DNA of 64,000 nt from Gnetum montanum (GCA_015680685.1 MNCI01035706.1:106769-170768), one strand, 5' to 3'. Shown: positions 46,281-58,288, counted from the first letter of the stretch. Program-made: numbers and translations. The notes: generated from the letters alone by a model not told the origin.

Positions 46281-47879
46281 TTTCTTAAAACTTAAAATTA
46301 ATTTTGTGTTCATTGTACCCAAAATGAAGAAGGATGGACCAAGAGGGAATGATTAGGGTGTGACATCAAGGGGACTTGTGGATTCTCTTTGGTGGCGTCT
46401 GTGGGAGTTATCATGCAATGTTGTTGTAATAAGATCCTTGTAGATCTAATGAAAAATGGGAGTAAGAGTAATCAAAAGGGCACTGAAAAATCCAATGCTA
46501 TTTTGGGTGGTCCCACTAGAAAGACATGCACCCATGCCTAAAGGTTGGTGGCTTCTCTGGATTCAATAAAGAAGAGAAAAGAAAAAGAGAACAGAAAAGA
46601 AAACGAAAAGAAAAGTTCCACAAAACAACAATCACTCCTCCCTTGAATAAAATGCCAAGTGATCATATGCCTTGTTGTTATGATACTCTCGTAGTTGCTC
46701 ATTATGGGATGAAACAATGCGGTGTCACTAATTAGAGGAATGGACTTGGTCCTGATTTTGGAATGACGGGTTAATGATATGTTAATCATGCTTTACATGT
46801 AGGATTCATTGTGCCCTAGGTTAGTTACCTCATGTCCCAATCTCTACAATTCCTTTTGTATAGTTCGTCTCATCTCACTATTCGTGTAATTGTAGCTTGT
46901 GTCTTGTGTAACGTAGAATTCTCACCTCATTCCAGTGATATTTACATGTGTGTGTTTTGTGGAGTTAGTGCAGATTACATTTAATCCTTCAAGTGCCCAT
47001 GGACACTTCTAAGTGTGGTTACACAAGGGCATTAAAGGTTGGAAGCTGCTTTGGGGAGGATCCAATTGTGTAATTTTTGTAATTTGCACTCATGACCCAT
47101 CTTCCACACACCATTTATTACCCTTAGCATATTGCCAATGATTTTCTTTCCCTTATTACTATCCCTATGATTCAATGTTTCTATGAACCATCACATAGCC
47201 TTTTTCTCTACCATTTGAGGTCCTTATTGATAAATTCCACACCATCATAATTTTTGTGCCTTTAGAACTAGTTAAATTACTTTGGAACCCTTTAACAATT
47301 ATCCAGATGTCCTTAGTTTACATCGTTTAATTTCAATAATATATATATATATTAAAAATTTGATACATTCTCTGAGTGCCCTAGCTTCGATGAAAATATA
47401 TATACATGACCCCTTGTGCTAATCAACATCATTTGCAATTGTCTACGCAATGGAAGTTTTTCAAATTCCTCTCTACGACTTGCAATTGTGCGTCCCTTGC
47501 TTTCATATCCATAACTCACTCGTTGGTACTCCAATTTTCATTCCGTTTGAACCTACTTGAACCCAGAGTGTTCAGCTTAGTCATGGGGGAGGGGCACATG
47601 CCGAATAGTGCATAAATTTTTTGAAATTCATCATTGCCTGAAGGACATATTTAAGGGTAATTAATTGTAAAATTAAGAATAAAATGTGTCAAAAATAATT
47701 TCATCTGCTTAGACTATAGTAGAAAATTAAATTTGGAAACCACCTAAGCAAAAAGGAATCAACATTATAATCTTTCAGGGATATGTTCTTCCAATAATTA
47801 ACATCACACGGGAATAAAGTAAATCTATTAAGACAAGTAGTAAGGTATAACCTAACTTTGGTAACAACCTTACTAATGA
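46281..47879 (+). other. Element C spacer before ORF3 remnant
   Basis: Aligns, in inverted orientation, with D's 53600-54900 region, including the purine-rich AAAAGAAAAAGAG tract (46560-46620) and the TTCCGTTTGAACC...GTCATGGGGGAGGGGC stretch (47545-47600). A (TA)n run lies at about 47340-47353. The TATA region near 47395 lacks the GATATC words present in D. Confidence 0.6.
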
Positions 47880-48670
47880 TTGGCCCCGTGTGATTGCACA
47901 TGGCCCCGAAATGTAGAAAATAGAAAGGTCCTACTCAAGGTGCAATTAAATGACCTAGGAGAGGAGAAAGACAAGATCCTACCAGACAACATGCAAAGCA
48001 GGAATAACAATCATATAGTATCCACCAAGAAGACCCTGCTACTGTACAATCAAGGTAGACAGAAGGAGGAGCTACTGTAGCATTTGCGTAGGGACGATAT
48101 CTCATGTTGCCCCAGGATTATGTTTAGATCATCCATGAAAGGTCCATATTCACTGTAGTGATCATGGAATTAAACTTTGAACGCTTAATAGAATTTTCTC
48201 TAGAGGTTGTTAGGGATCACCTCAAAGGATCCTCATTATGGTCTACCCTCTCTGAAGGTGGTGCCTAGTACTTAGGGGGAACATACCAATTTTGGCACAA
48301 TTAAGAAGAAGGTACCATAGTTAAAAATTGTGGTGTGACTGTTGATTTCTTTGTTCAAGCCATTTCGGAAGTATTAAACCTTCTGAATACAGGGCCAAAG
48401 GTTGCTCAGAACCAACTGGACACTTTTAGAACCAAGCAACTTAATAAACTATTGATAGAGAATAAAAGGGTGGTGAAAGAAAAAGAGAAGGTTGACTGGG
48501 ATGCCTCTATAACACAAGTGCAAACTTACATGCATGCAAAGACACTCAAGGCCTTATAAGAGGAGAAACTTTAGGCCATACTTCAATGCCATCAAATCCC
48601 AAGACCTAGAGTGCAAGAAAATGGAAAGACACCCATGGAGGAGCCACTGCCACCAGGAATTACATGAGTT
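47880..48670 (+). pseudogene. Element C ORF3, internally deleted
   Basis: Starts DCTWPRNVENRKVLLKVQLN, matching D's ORF3 start (DCRWPQNMDNRKVLLKV). It then jumps from the AISEVLNLLNTGPKV part directly to the coiled-coil part (DTFRTKQLNKLLIENKR) and again to the Pro-rich tail (EEPLPPGIT). About 2 kb present in D is missing in two deletions, and stops are present. Confidence 0.7.
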
Positions 48671-48855
48671 CCATCTAGTTTTGTAATCATAGGATTTTCT
48701 TTTATGTTGTGTCTCAATTTTGTTTAATCCTTCACTATGGCATGAATAAATTCCTAGTCAGTCAATAATCCCATACCTATCCATTGTGTAATCAATTGAA
48801 CTTGTTCCTCACTTTCTTTCACTCAAGGATGAGTTGTTATTTAGTCATGGGGGTA

Positions 48856-49769
48856 TGATGAGTCATGGTCTATCAGGCCCTGTTATCAGAGCCTTGATAA
48901 AAGACACATGGTTTGTCAGGCCTAGTTAGCAGAGCCTAGTTATCGGGGCTACGATATCACAGCTACGATATCGCGTATGCGATATCACGGCCTGCATGCA
49001 ATATCATGTACGTGATATCGTAGTTCTAGTGTGAGCCTATAAATAAAAGGCTGCACACTTGGTTTTGGAGATTAGTTCTTAGTTCCTTACCCAAACTCTT
49101 GCAGTTTTTCCTTCTTAGAGTTAGAATTATTTCCTAGTGTATGCCTGCAGTGTGGTGATTGTAATTGTACAGAATCCTTTATTCGAGTGTGATGTACTTG
49201 GACATGCACATGATCAACAATAAAGATTGAGATTACTTCATCATTGCAGCATTCACTTAGTTTAATCATTTAATTAATTTTTACTTACATCTTTCCTTAG
49301 TTAATATCTCTCACCCTTAAACTCATGTTAAATGTGGAATGAGTACAACTTGATTACAAACATTTAAGTGTGACTACTTGGTAACCCAATAGCATACCTA
49401 GGATTTGCACTTGGTAATCCTAGTGGTAGTCGTGCATGAAGTCCAAGATGTGTACGGATAATCAAGGAACAAATGCTCATCGCACTTAGGGTAGCTAGAT
49501 TCCTTCTCACCATTTCCCTCTTACTTTAGTGAATATTATTTTCCCATTGCCTTCAAGAGTAGCATTAGGTTAGAAACACATCAGACACCTCACCTTAGAC
49601 TAAACCATACATGACAAACCAATACTAGTCCAGGTCGGAAGATAGCGAAATGCAACCTAAGGCTAACTATCTAGATACCACAACTAGCCTGTCTGCGAAG
49701 TTTGACTAGATCGTGTGTGTAAAGCTCGTATTTGTATGGTTGAGTGTAGGGGTACCTCGCCACTCATCA
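48856..49769 (+). repeat. 3' LTR of element C (914 bp), GATATC-rich U3
   Basis: Starts TGATGAGTCATGG and ends CTCATCA. GATATC occurs at 48953, 48967, 48981 and 49014, with AATATC at 49000. The TATA box CCTATAAATAAAAGG lies at 49036-49050. It is preceded by CATGGGGGTA (purine tract). Confidence 0.9.
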
Positions 49770-49796
49770 TTGGCGCTGTTGTCGGGGATTTGTAGT
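49770..49796 (+). promoter_or_regulatory. Extra primer-binding site between opposed LTRs
   Basis: The 27 bp after C's 3' LTR are TTGGCGCTGTTGTCGGGGA plus eight bases, a tRNA-Asp-type primer site. This LTR was therefore also followed by an internal region, as in a tandem or LTR-sharing arrangement, before D landed. Confidence 0.7.
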
Positions 49797-50608
49797 TGAT
49801 GAGTGGCGAGGTACCCCTACACTCAACCATACAAATATGAGCGTTACATGCGCAATCCGGTCAAACTTCGCAGATAGACAAGTTGTGGTATCTAGATAGT
49901 TTTCCTTACGTCGCAATTCGCTGTCTTCCCACCTAGACTAGTATTATCTCTATCATGTATGGTTTAGTCTAGAGTGAGGTGTATGATGTGTTCTAATCTA
50001 ATGCTACTCTTGAAGGCAATGGAAAAGTAATATTATCTAAGCTAAGAAGGAAAGGGGTAAGAGAATCTAATCTAGCCTAAGTGCGATGAGCATCCATTCC
50101 TTGATTATCCATACACATCTTGGACTTCATGCATGACTACCACTGGGATTACTAAGCGCAGATCCTAAGTACGCTACTGGGTTACCAAGTAGTCACACTT
50201 AAATGCTCGTAATCAAGTCGTACTCATTCCGCATTTCTAGGAGTTTAAGGGTGAGAGATGTTCATTAAGAAAGTAGTAAATAACAATTAATTAAATAATT
50301 AAACTAAGTGAATGCTGCAATGATGTAGGAATCTCTATCTTTATTTCCGATCATGTGCATGTCCAAGTACGTCACACTCGAATAAGGATTCTGTACAATT
50401 ACAATCATCACACTGCGGGCATACACTAGAAAATAATTCTATCTTTGGAGGGGTAAAACTGCCAGAGTTTCGCTAAGGATCTAAATCTATCTCCAAAACT
50501 AGGAAAGCTACCTCTTATTTATAGACATTGTGGCAGGCTATGATATCGCGACTAGGCATGCGATATTTCGTATGCGATATCATGGTCACCCTAAATGACG
50601 ACTCATCA
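49797..50608 (-). repeat. LTR of element D (812 bp)
   Basis: Starts TGATGAGTGGCGAGG and ends GACTCATCA on the plus strand; it is the inverse of C's LTR. U3 has GATATC at 50542 and 50576 and GATATT at 50562. The TATA box on the minus strand (TATAAATAAGAGG) is near 50510-50523. Confidence 0.85.
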
Positions 50609-50773
50609 TACTGCCACGACTGAATGAAAACTCGTCCTCGAGTTATAGTGATTACACAGTGAATAGGTATGGGATTATTAGATGGGAAAAATGGAATTAT
50701 GGCACAGTGTGGAATGGAAACAAAATAAAGACACAACACAAAGAATGTTCTACATCTACAAAAATTTTGGAAC

Positions 50774-53573
50774 TCATGTAGTTCTAGGTGGCAGTGGCTC
50801 CATTGGTGCCTTCCCTTTGTCTTGTGCTCTAGGTTTTGAGGCTTGATGGTGTTGAAGTATGGCTTGGAGCTTCTCCTCTTTGGTCCGAGGGTCTTTTTCC
50901 ATCCATGCTAATGTTCCAACGTTTGACAGAGTCAGCACTTCCCACAGATAGGGTAGTTGTAGAAACATTTGATTGGCCTTGACATACCAAACCGTGAACA
51001 CCCATCGTTCCTCCTCATAGGATCTGGCTTTATCCTTATACTCATGAAAGCTTGCTAGCCATCGAGTGAAGTCCATTATGACATCTTTCTGTCGCTAGTA
51101 GCTGGCTTTCACCACCTCAAGTTCAGAACTTGCAACTTCCAGTTTTTCCAACAGCTTCTTACGTTCTGCAAATTCTGCTTCGTATTTGATATGGGTGGTT
51201 GCTACCTGCTGCTCGAGCTCTGTCCTTGGACACCTTGCTATTAACATGGCAAGGTTGGCATACCTCAGATTTTTCAACTCTATGTACTCTGTCAGATCCT
51301 AAATTTGCAGGTTTCGGTTCTTAACTTTCGCTTGGTGGGCAAAGGCATATGTGTCTAATATGGCCCACCAGTCAGTGTGTTGAGCACTGATAATGTTGAT
51401 TTGGGCCTTGGCCATATGGATCTCCTTTTCAAAGATCTATTTATACATCCCCACCTAATCGTGGAAGTGCTCCTTCAATGTCTTTTAGCCTCATTCTGCC
51501 ACACGCTTATCCCAATAGCTAACTGTTGACGAATGGTGCGTACCTCCTCCATTGAGAGGGTTTGATTTTCTTTGGCTAAATGACTTACGTATCGGTTGAA
51601 TCAGATGAATTATTCTCATAATTGATGGAAGTGTTCATTGAGAACGTTCTTTTGCTTTTCTACAGTGGTCAACCGAAGGTTGTCTACAACTAGGTGCTTA
51701 TTTTCTTCTTGTAAGGCCTTGAGTGCCTTAAGATGTGCATGAGTTTGTGCCTGTGCGGTGAAGACATCCCAAACAGCCTTCTCCTTTTCATCAGCCACCC
51801 TTTTATTCTTTGCTATTAGCTTGGTTAGCTACTCAGTTCTAAAATTATCAAGTTGATCTATGGGAAAAAATTGCAGAGGATCTCGTTGTGCTGCTTGTAA
51901 GGCCACGAGCTATTCTTGCAATTTCTGCAGTTCAGCTTTAGCATGCTCGCCTCTTACTTTGGTTAAGACCAGCTTCCCCTTTATGGAAATGAGGTCTGAC
52001 TGAATTGCTATAACATCCTAAGGGATGTTAAACAGGGATGTCATTACTTGCCTTGTTTGGAGCAATCGATCGAGTGCATCCTCATGTTCTGCAAGAGTCA
52101 TTGAAGTTCCAGCTAAAGTTTGAGCATCGCGTGCTCCTGTGAAATCTACCATTGGCACAACAGGTATGTTGAAGGATTCTTTGATGTGATCTACGACCAC
52201 TTTTGCAGCTCCCGTGGCATTCTAGTGTTGCATGACCATCACGGTAGCTCCTTCACCAGTTTCTAATTGCACCTAGAAAGATGCCACGTTTCTTGAGATC
52301 TGTTGTGACCATCTACTTTTCCCTCCTCCTGTGTGAATGGACATTTCTCCCCTTGTGTGATCAATAGAAACTATGGGTTGAATGACATCATCAATGACGT
52401 AGAAGAGGTTTGCATGATCATGACTTCCCCAATTGACCATCTCAACGATGGCCCTGAGATGGCTAATCGACGGTCTGTAGTCTTGCGGTGGTGGTGGTTG
52501 GTCTTGACCTATGCTAGGCCCTACTTCCTGTTGTCAGCTGGGACCTGTTCTTGGAGGTTGGCTGGGTCCTGCAAGTTGAGTTGCAGTTGGTTCAGCCATC
52601 TATTCTTCTTGTTTTTCTAGTCCCCGCTCTTCGCCTGTGCTTTTCCTTGGAGCTGGTGCCTTTAGGAATTTAGCATATGAAGTAGTTTGGGCTTTGCGAA
52701 GGACATCATTGGTGTACCCCCAGATACCAGCACATCAGCAAAGCTTTATGATAAGACAAGAGAAAGGCAATGCCATCTTCCCTATCTTTCGTTCTTCGAA
52801 CCGCCTCAAGATCTTTGTTAAGTATAGATGGGGTAGGTTAGCGTTAACTTTTCCCATCAACACTGCACATCCTCTAGCCACATACATTGATATTCTTTTC
52901 AGGCCTTTTGTGGGGAAGAGGTGATATGTTCCAATTTTGAAGTAAATCATCTCTTCCTTCATCAACTCACCAAAGGTTTTATCTCTGCCATAAGCCTTCT
53001 CCAACCAATCCTTTTGCACATTGGGGTCTAAATGGATGGATAACTGAGTAACTTTGGGCCCTGTATTCGGATGGTTTAACACCTTTGAAATGGCCTGCGG
53101 GGAGAAGTCAAGTATCACACCACAAATATTGACAGTGGTGCCTTGCTCCCTATTGTGCCAAAATTGGTACGTCTCTCCTAGGTACTAGGCATCGCTTTCA
53201 GAGAGGATAGGCTATAAGGGAGACCCTTTTAGGTGATCCCTAATAGCCTCAGGAGCGAACTCTACGAATGATTCAAAGTTCAATTCCACAATCACTGTAG
53301 CAAATGTGGACTTCTCGTGGATGGCATGAACACAATCTTGGGGCAACGTGAGATGTTATCCCTGTTTAGGCACTGCAACAGCTCCTCCTTCTGCCTATCT
53401 GGATTATATGGTAGGAGGTTCTTCTTGATGAATTCTAAATTATTGCTCCTCCTGTTCTGCATGTTGTCTAGCAGGACCTTGTCTTCCACGTCTTCGAGAT
53501 CGTTTTCATCCACCTTGAGAAGGACCTTCCTGTTGTCCATGTTTTGGGGCCATCTACAATCACACGAGATCAA
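50774..53573 (-). pseudogene. Element D ORF3
   Basis: A long decayed frame. Near the N-terminus it reads DCRWPQNMDNRKVLLKV. The plant-transposon-like domain reads YLGETYQFWHN, DFSPQAISKVLNHP, WLEKAYGRDKTFGEL, RGCAVLMGKVNANLPHLYL and MALPFSCLIIKLC. A coiled-coil region (about 52200-51100) follows. The C-terminal part reads DPRTKEEKLQAILQHH and PLPPRTT. Frame changes lie near 53.2 kb and 51.3-51.6 kb. Homologous to B's and A's ORF3 throughout. Confidence 0.75.
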
Positions 53574-53999
53574 GCGTTAGTAAGGTTGTTTTTAAAGTTA
53601 GGTTATATCTTACTGCTTGCCTTAATTCATGATCTTATTTTATCACGAGTGATATTGCTCGAAAGTTTGTAATGGATCCCCTTTTACTTAGGTGGTATAC
53701 CTAGGGATTAGATGATTTTAGGCACAAGTATTCTAAGTGTTATCGTTAATTACCCTAAATAATGTCCTTTGGGCAATGATGAATTTCAAAAAAGTTAGGT
53801 GCTTTTCGGTAGATGTCCCTTCCCCATGACTACGCTGAACACTCTAGGTCAAGCAGGTTCAAATGGAAGGAAAATCAGAGTACCAGCAAGCGAAATATAG
53901 TTAGAAAAGCAAGGGTCACTCAATCGTAAGTCGTAGAGAAAAAAAATTTGAAAAGTCCCCTGTGTGAATGGAAAAAATGATGCTAAGTGTTGTGGGGGT

Positions 54000-54090
54000 T
54001 TACCTATTTATAGGTTACAGGGACGCGATATCACGTAAGATACATCGCATATGCGATATCGCGTACATGATATCGCAGCCCTAGTGACAT
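54000..54090 (-). promoter_or_regulatory. Element D internal promoter-like region, GATATC-rich
   Basis: On the minus strand three GATATC words (54069, 54055, 54027), one within the 10-bp palindrome GCGATATCGC (54053-54062), plus ATGCGAT words, precede a TATA box (CCTATAAATAGG, about 54003-54014). It lies about 430 bp before ORF3. The same word is the U3 signature of D's LTR. Confidence 0.6.
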
Positions 54091-54904
54091 GAGGCACAAC
54101 ATAAATACCAAATTTTTTAAGAATTATTTTGAAATCAACATTGTAAGTTGAGGACATTGGGCTATTATGAAGGAGTTCTAGGGTAATTCCATTAATTTGA
54201 AGGCACAATTAATGATAAGGATGTGTATTTTATCAATAAAACCTTGGGTGGTAAGAAAAAGGTTATGTAATGGTTCATAGGAACGTGGAAATTTAGAGGG
54301 ATAATAGTAGGGAAAGAACATTATGAAAAATTATGTTGAGGGTACGAAATGGTGTGTGTAGGCTATGTCACAAGTGAGAATTACAAAAGATTACACAAGT
54401 GGGTCCTCCCTAAATAGGTTTTAACCTATAATGCCCTTGTGTAACCACACTTAAAGTGTCCGTGGGTATTAGAAGGATTAAATGTAATCCACACTAACTC
54501 CATAAAACACACACATGTAATTATCATTGGAATGAGGTAAGAATTCTATGTTACACATGACACGAGCTACAATTACATGAATAGTGAGATGAGATGAAGT
54601 GTAGAAGGGATTGTAGAGATCGAGAAATGAGGTAACTAACCCAGGGTATAGTGAATTCTGCATTGTAAAGCATGATTAAGGTGTCATTAACCTGTCATTC
54701 CAAGATCAGGATCAAGTCCGTTCCTTTGATCAGTGACATCGCATTGTTTCATCCCATGATGAGCAACTACGAGAGTATCATAGCAACAAGGCATATGATC
54801 ACTTGGTGTTTTGTTCAAGGGAGGAGTGATTTTTTTTATGGCACTTTCTTTTCATTTCCTTTTTCTTTTTTTTTCTCCTTTTTACTTTTTTTCTTTTTAC
54901 TTTG

Positions 54905-57860
54905 TTCAAGGGAGGTTTTCTTCATTTTTTCATCTTGTTTAATGTCACTGGTATGAAATCCTAGAGATGTGGACCTTAATTCTTGATGTGGAGATAATAC
55001 GGTGTAAATAGATGGTTCATTCATAGGAAGGTCTTCACTAATGGGGATTGAAGTCAACATATGCACTAGAGCTTCCCGATGTACCAAGGAGGTCATTACC
55101 AGGTCATATAGGCTTAGTGAGGTGTTCTTTTGCTTTAGGGCCTATGTAACCTAGGTCAGGGCATTGGCCAAGTCTTTAGCGTTTGGAATGTTTTTATCTA
55201 TTGAGACTTGATCCATTTGACCCGACATTTGTATCTCTTGCAGAAGAGTTTTCACGTTATTAGCCATAGTTTTTGGGCTTGGGGTATTGTAAATTCTCGA
55301 GTTCTTGTCTTGACGACTCGTGTTAGGTTGATCAGTAGTTGGAGCCATAGGGAAAACATTCAGCGGTGTGGGTTTTGGTGATCCTAGCTCATGACCTTGA
55401 CGTTCTTTTGCCAAACATTCCATGATCAGTCTGTTGACGAGGTGTTCATGCGAGGGTCGTGGGGGAACTGTTGGGGGTTGTAGATCGGAGTGTCACAGCA
55501 CCTAGATTACAAATGGAGCAGGTCGGGTTTGCAATGGCACGTTCGCTGTTGTAATCGCAGGGTGTACTCAGATGACAAATGGTTTTTGCAGTGTAGGAGA
55601 TGTATGTGTAGCCAAAGGAGCTTGTGGAGGTATTAGTGTAGATACAGTTTCAGCAGGCACATGAATCACAAAAGGCCTTTTTGGGATGTCTTTTTCATTG
55701 CCAACATGGATGGTGTTAATCACATAGGATGACTCCTTGGTGTTAAGAGGGTCTTTGTAGACTTCCATAAACTAATTTTGAGGTCGTACTGGGTTGGCTT
55801 CGTCAAAGACTATCTCACCTCTATCTCACATTGGATTTTTAACCAACTCATAGTATCGATCATGTCTTTGAGATGCTGCAGGAGACATTTGCTTATGTTG
55901 AATCATCCCAGCTTTCAGCAGTTGGTCCAGTAGTTGTGAAGGTTTCATGGGTAAGGGCGTGTACTAGGAAGGGTCTTTTCGTTCGAATATATGAGTATAA
56001 CTCGTGTTAGCAGTTTGGGCAGAGGAGGGTTCAGGCATGGGTGCAGGAGCATTTCTTTTGTGACTAGTGGGGGTAGCAGGTTGTTTCCATTTCTATCCTG
56101 CATTGTTGGGTTGAAACATCTCTGTCACTACTGCGACTATTGTTTTAGACTTGTCCTTATCTTTCCTCATGTGTTGACTTTTAAAAGTTAGGTAAGCTGG
56201 GTCATGACTTGTTTGTGCCACCTCTTCTATGTTTTTGATTTGGACAAATGCCTAACTCAAAGTGCAAGTGTTCAGATAATAGATTTTTGACTTAACGAAA
56301 TCATTCATGACACCCTTGAGGATTGTAAGTAACTATGTTTCTGGGATAGGCTTGTGAAGTTCGTTAAGGGCAGCACTCCATCTTTGGATGAACTTTTGTA
56401 CGGACTCTAATGGTGCTTGTTTTATTTGGATTAGACTGTATAGTATGGCTTCAGGCTTCAAGTTATACTTAAAATAGGTAACGAGTTGATGTAACAAATC
56501 CTCTAGAGAGAATATGGAGTTACGCGGTAGGGATTGGTACCAGTTAAGATCCCGGTTAAGGACATGGAAAAAACACATAGGATTGCACAAACACTCTAAT
56601 CGGAATGTCACTAGGTAAGCATTTGGATCCGCCTCTTTGTTATACTTGGTCAACTGTGGCAACAAAATTCCTTTTGGTAGGGTCAGTGGTGGCACTAAAG
56701 AGCTAATTGGATCATCTTGATAAAAATCCATCACCTTGACTTCTTCAATGTTTGCAATTTTGAGATGCTTTACCTCATCGGTCAATGCTTGCATGATCTT
56801 TCTAGCCTCTACCCATTCTTCGGCACTAGGTGGACTGGCTGGTCGGCTAGATTGAGCATGATAATAGTTAGATTATTGTGTGGTTTGTGGGAAAGAGGAT
56901 TGTAGGGTTGTTGATGGTTGTACTTGAGGGACATTCATGGATGGGATTGTAATAGGTGGTATGCTGTAATGAGCTGGTTGATGTTGTTGAATGACAAGTG
57001 CGAGCCACTGCCTAGTTACAAGTTGTGAGGAAACACCTTGAACCTATTGAGTTGAAGTAGTGAAGGGCATTCCTTTGATTTGCACTCGTGGTATGTAATG
57101 GGTGGATGTAGAAGTAGGTATCATGGATGGCATCCCAATTATTTAGGATCGGAAGGTCGCTCCTATATTAACTTGAGAGGGGAGTTTTTGGGATTGTCCT
57201 TGTGTGAGGGATGGTAGGGTGGTAATTGAAGGAATAGCAGGGATGGACACAATGAATTGGGTGTTGGTCGCAGGGAAAACAAGAGTGGGGGTAGGTGCTT
57301 CCTGTTGAGAGATAGGTGCTTGAATGTTTGTAAATGCGTGAAGTGGCATAGTCTCTTCCATGAAATGGTGGAATAATGGGTTTGCGTAAGTATGAGGACT
57401 GAGAGTGGTATGAATCCCCATGTTTGGATTGAGCCGCGAACTCATCTTCCTTGTCTCTATTTTGAGGCTTTATGATGGGTTGCTGCAAGGTTTGATTCCT
57501 TGCCATGAGGAGTTACGATATGAGTTTGTGATGGGATTCAGAGAGGGGAATTACATCATATGCTGAAGGGGTAAAGTTATGGTCTCCCTTATAGATGAGT
57601 TCATAATGTCATTTTGCTTCCATTTTCATGCGACCAATGGGCAAGTTAGCTTGGATCTTTATGAAGATAAATTTGTATTGTTCTGGGGTGAGAATTGTAT
57701 AGGTGGCATCTTTACCTTGCAGCCTAAGTGACCGACGAGTTGGCCCTTGAGGGTTCATCTCTCCAGCGATGACTATAGGTTCAGTTGCGGTCACAAGATT
57801 TGAGATTTCATCATTAAGGTCAGAAATGGGCAATGTTGCTTTGATCTGAGAAGATTTCAT
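54905..57860 (-). pseudogene. Second gag type (element E)
   Basis: Minus-strand gag starting near ATG 57860-57858 (MKSSQIKATLP; then PTRRSLRLQGK). The core at 56794-56333 reads ILLPQLTKYNKEADPNAYLV, NWYQSLPRNSIFSLEDLLHQ and ESVQKFIQRWSAALNELHKP. Pro/Thr-rich segments and a conserved-looking HEHLVNRLIMECL block (about 55420) follow. Protease and later domains are absent: at about 54.9 kb the sequence passes into D's spacer. It differs from the B/C gag. Confidence 0.7.
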
Positions 57861-57889
57861 GTGTGTAACAGGCTTAACTAGCTGAATTT

Positions 57890-58200
57890 ATGTAAGTAGC
57901 GTATGCAAGCTCGCTTGAGCAAGATGGGCAGCGTGTGCAACTGTGCAGTGTGTGCAACTGTAGCATAATAGGTAGTGTGGTCAACAGGGAGCGTAATTGA
58001 TCTCAGTGTGTTCAACGTGACTTATAAGCAGTCTGTGCAAGCTAGCGTGAGCTACCAGCGTGTGCAAGCCAATGTGACCTACTAGCGTGTGCAAGCCAAT
58101 GTGACCTAACAGAAGCGTGTGCAAATGTGACTAGCTCGTAGCGTGACTGATAGGGGTTAACGTGAGTAGCTCAGGTTGGGATTTAGTTTTTAGTACTTGA
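57890..58200 (-). repeat. Leader with AGCGTGTGCAA repeats
   Basis: Between the primer site and the E gag, GCGTGTGCAAxC-type words recur about eight times. They include a near-exact tandem pair of about 27 bp (GTGTGCAAGCCAATGTGACC, about 58060-58110). Non-coding. Confidence 0.65.
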
Positions 58201-58259
58201 TCTATGCAGCGTTTAACAAGCAATGTTATAATCATTTTGATTAACTAGTAAACATGTTT

Positions 58260-58278
58260 GGCCCTCCTTCTAGCGCCA
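58260..58278 (-). promoter_or_regulatory. Primer-binding-site-like sequence of element E
   Basis: On the minus strand TGGCGCTAGAAGGAGGGCC lies between an LTR-like block (from 58289) and the gag leader. It has the TGGCGC start of a primer site but is not of the tRNA-Asp type used by B and C. The tRNA was not assigned. Confidence 0.6.
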
Positions 58279-58288
58279 GTTTCTTTAC

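Larger units (their letters stand above)
43206..49769 (+). mobile_element. Element C: Athila-like element with gag but no pol
   Basis: 6.56 kb: 5' LTR, primer site, intact gag, Pro-rich tail, 191 N, spacer, ORF3 remnant, purine tract and 3' LTR. Reverse transcriptase, RNase H and integrase signatures are absent from 45.4-48.8 kb. Unless the true gap is far longer than the N run, C is a non-autonomous derivative. The left flank ACTAT does not match the right flank TTGGC, because the 3' LTR runs into a second primer site. Confidence 0.8.
49797..54905 (-). mobile_element. Element D: 3' half of a C-family element, inverted
   Basis: Minus-strand order: spacer (from about 54905), internal promoter-like region (54000-54090), ORF3 (53573-50774) and 3' LTR (50608-49797). 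The LTR is the same family as C's. At about 54.9 kb the similarity stops and a gag of another lineage begins. There is no pol between. Confidence 0.8.

Noticed and set aside
46035-46356. Open frames spanning the N run
   Set aside because: They are artefacts of unknown bases.
43201-49774. Target-site duplication of element C
   Set aside because: ACTAT on the left and TTGGC on the right do not match; the right side is a primer site, not genomic flank.
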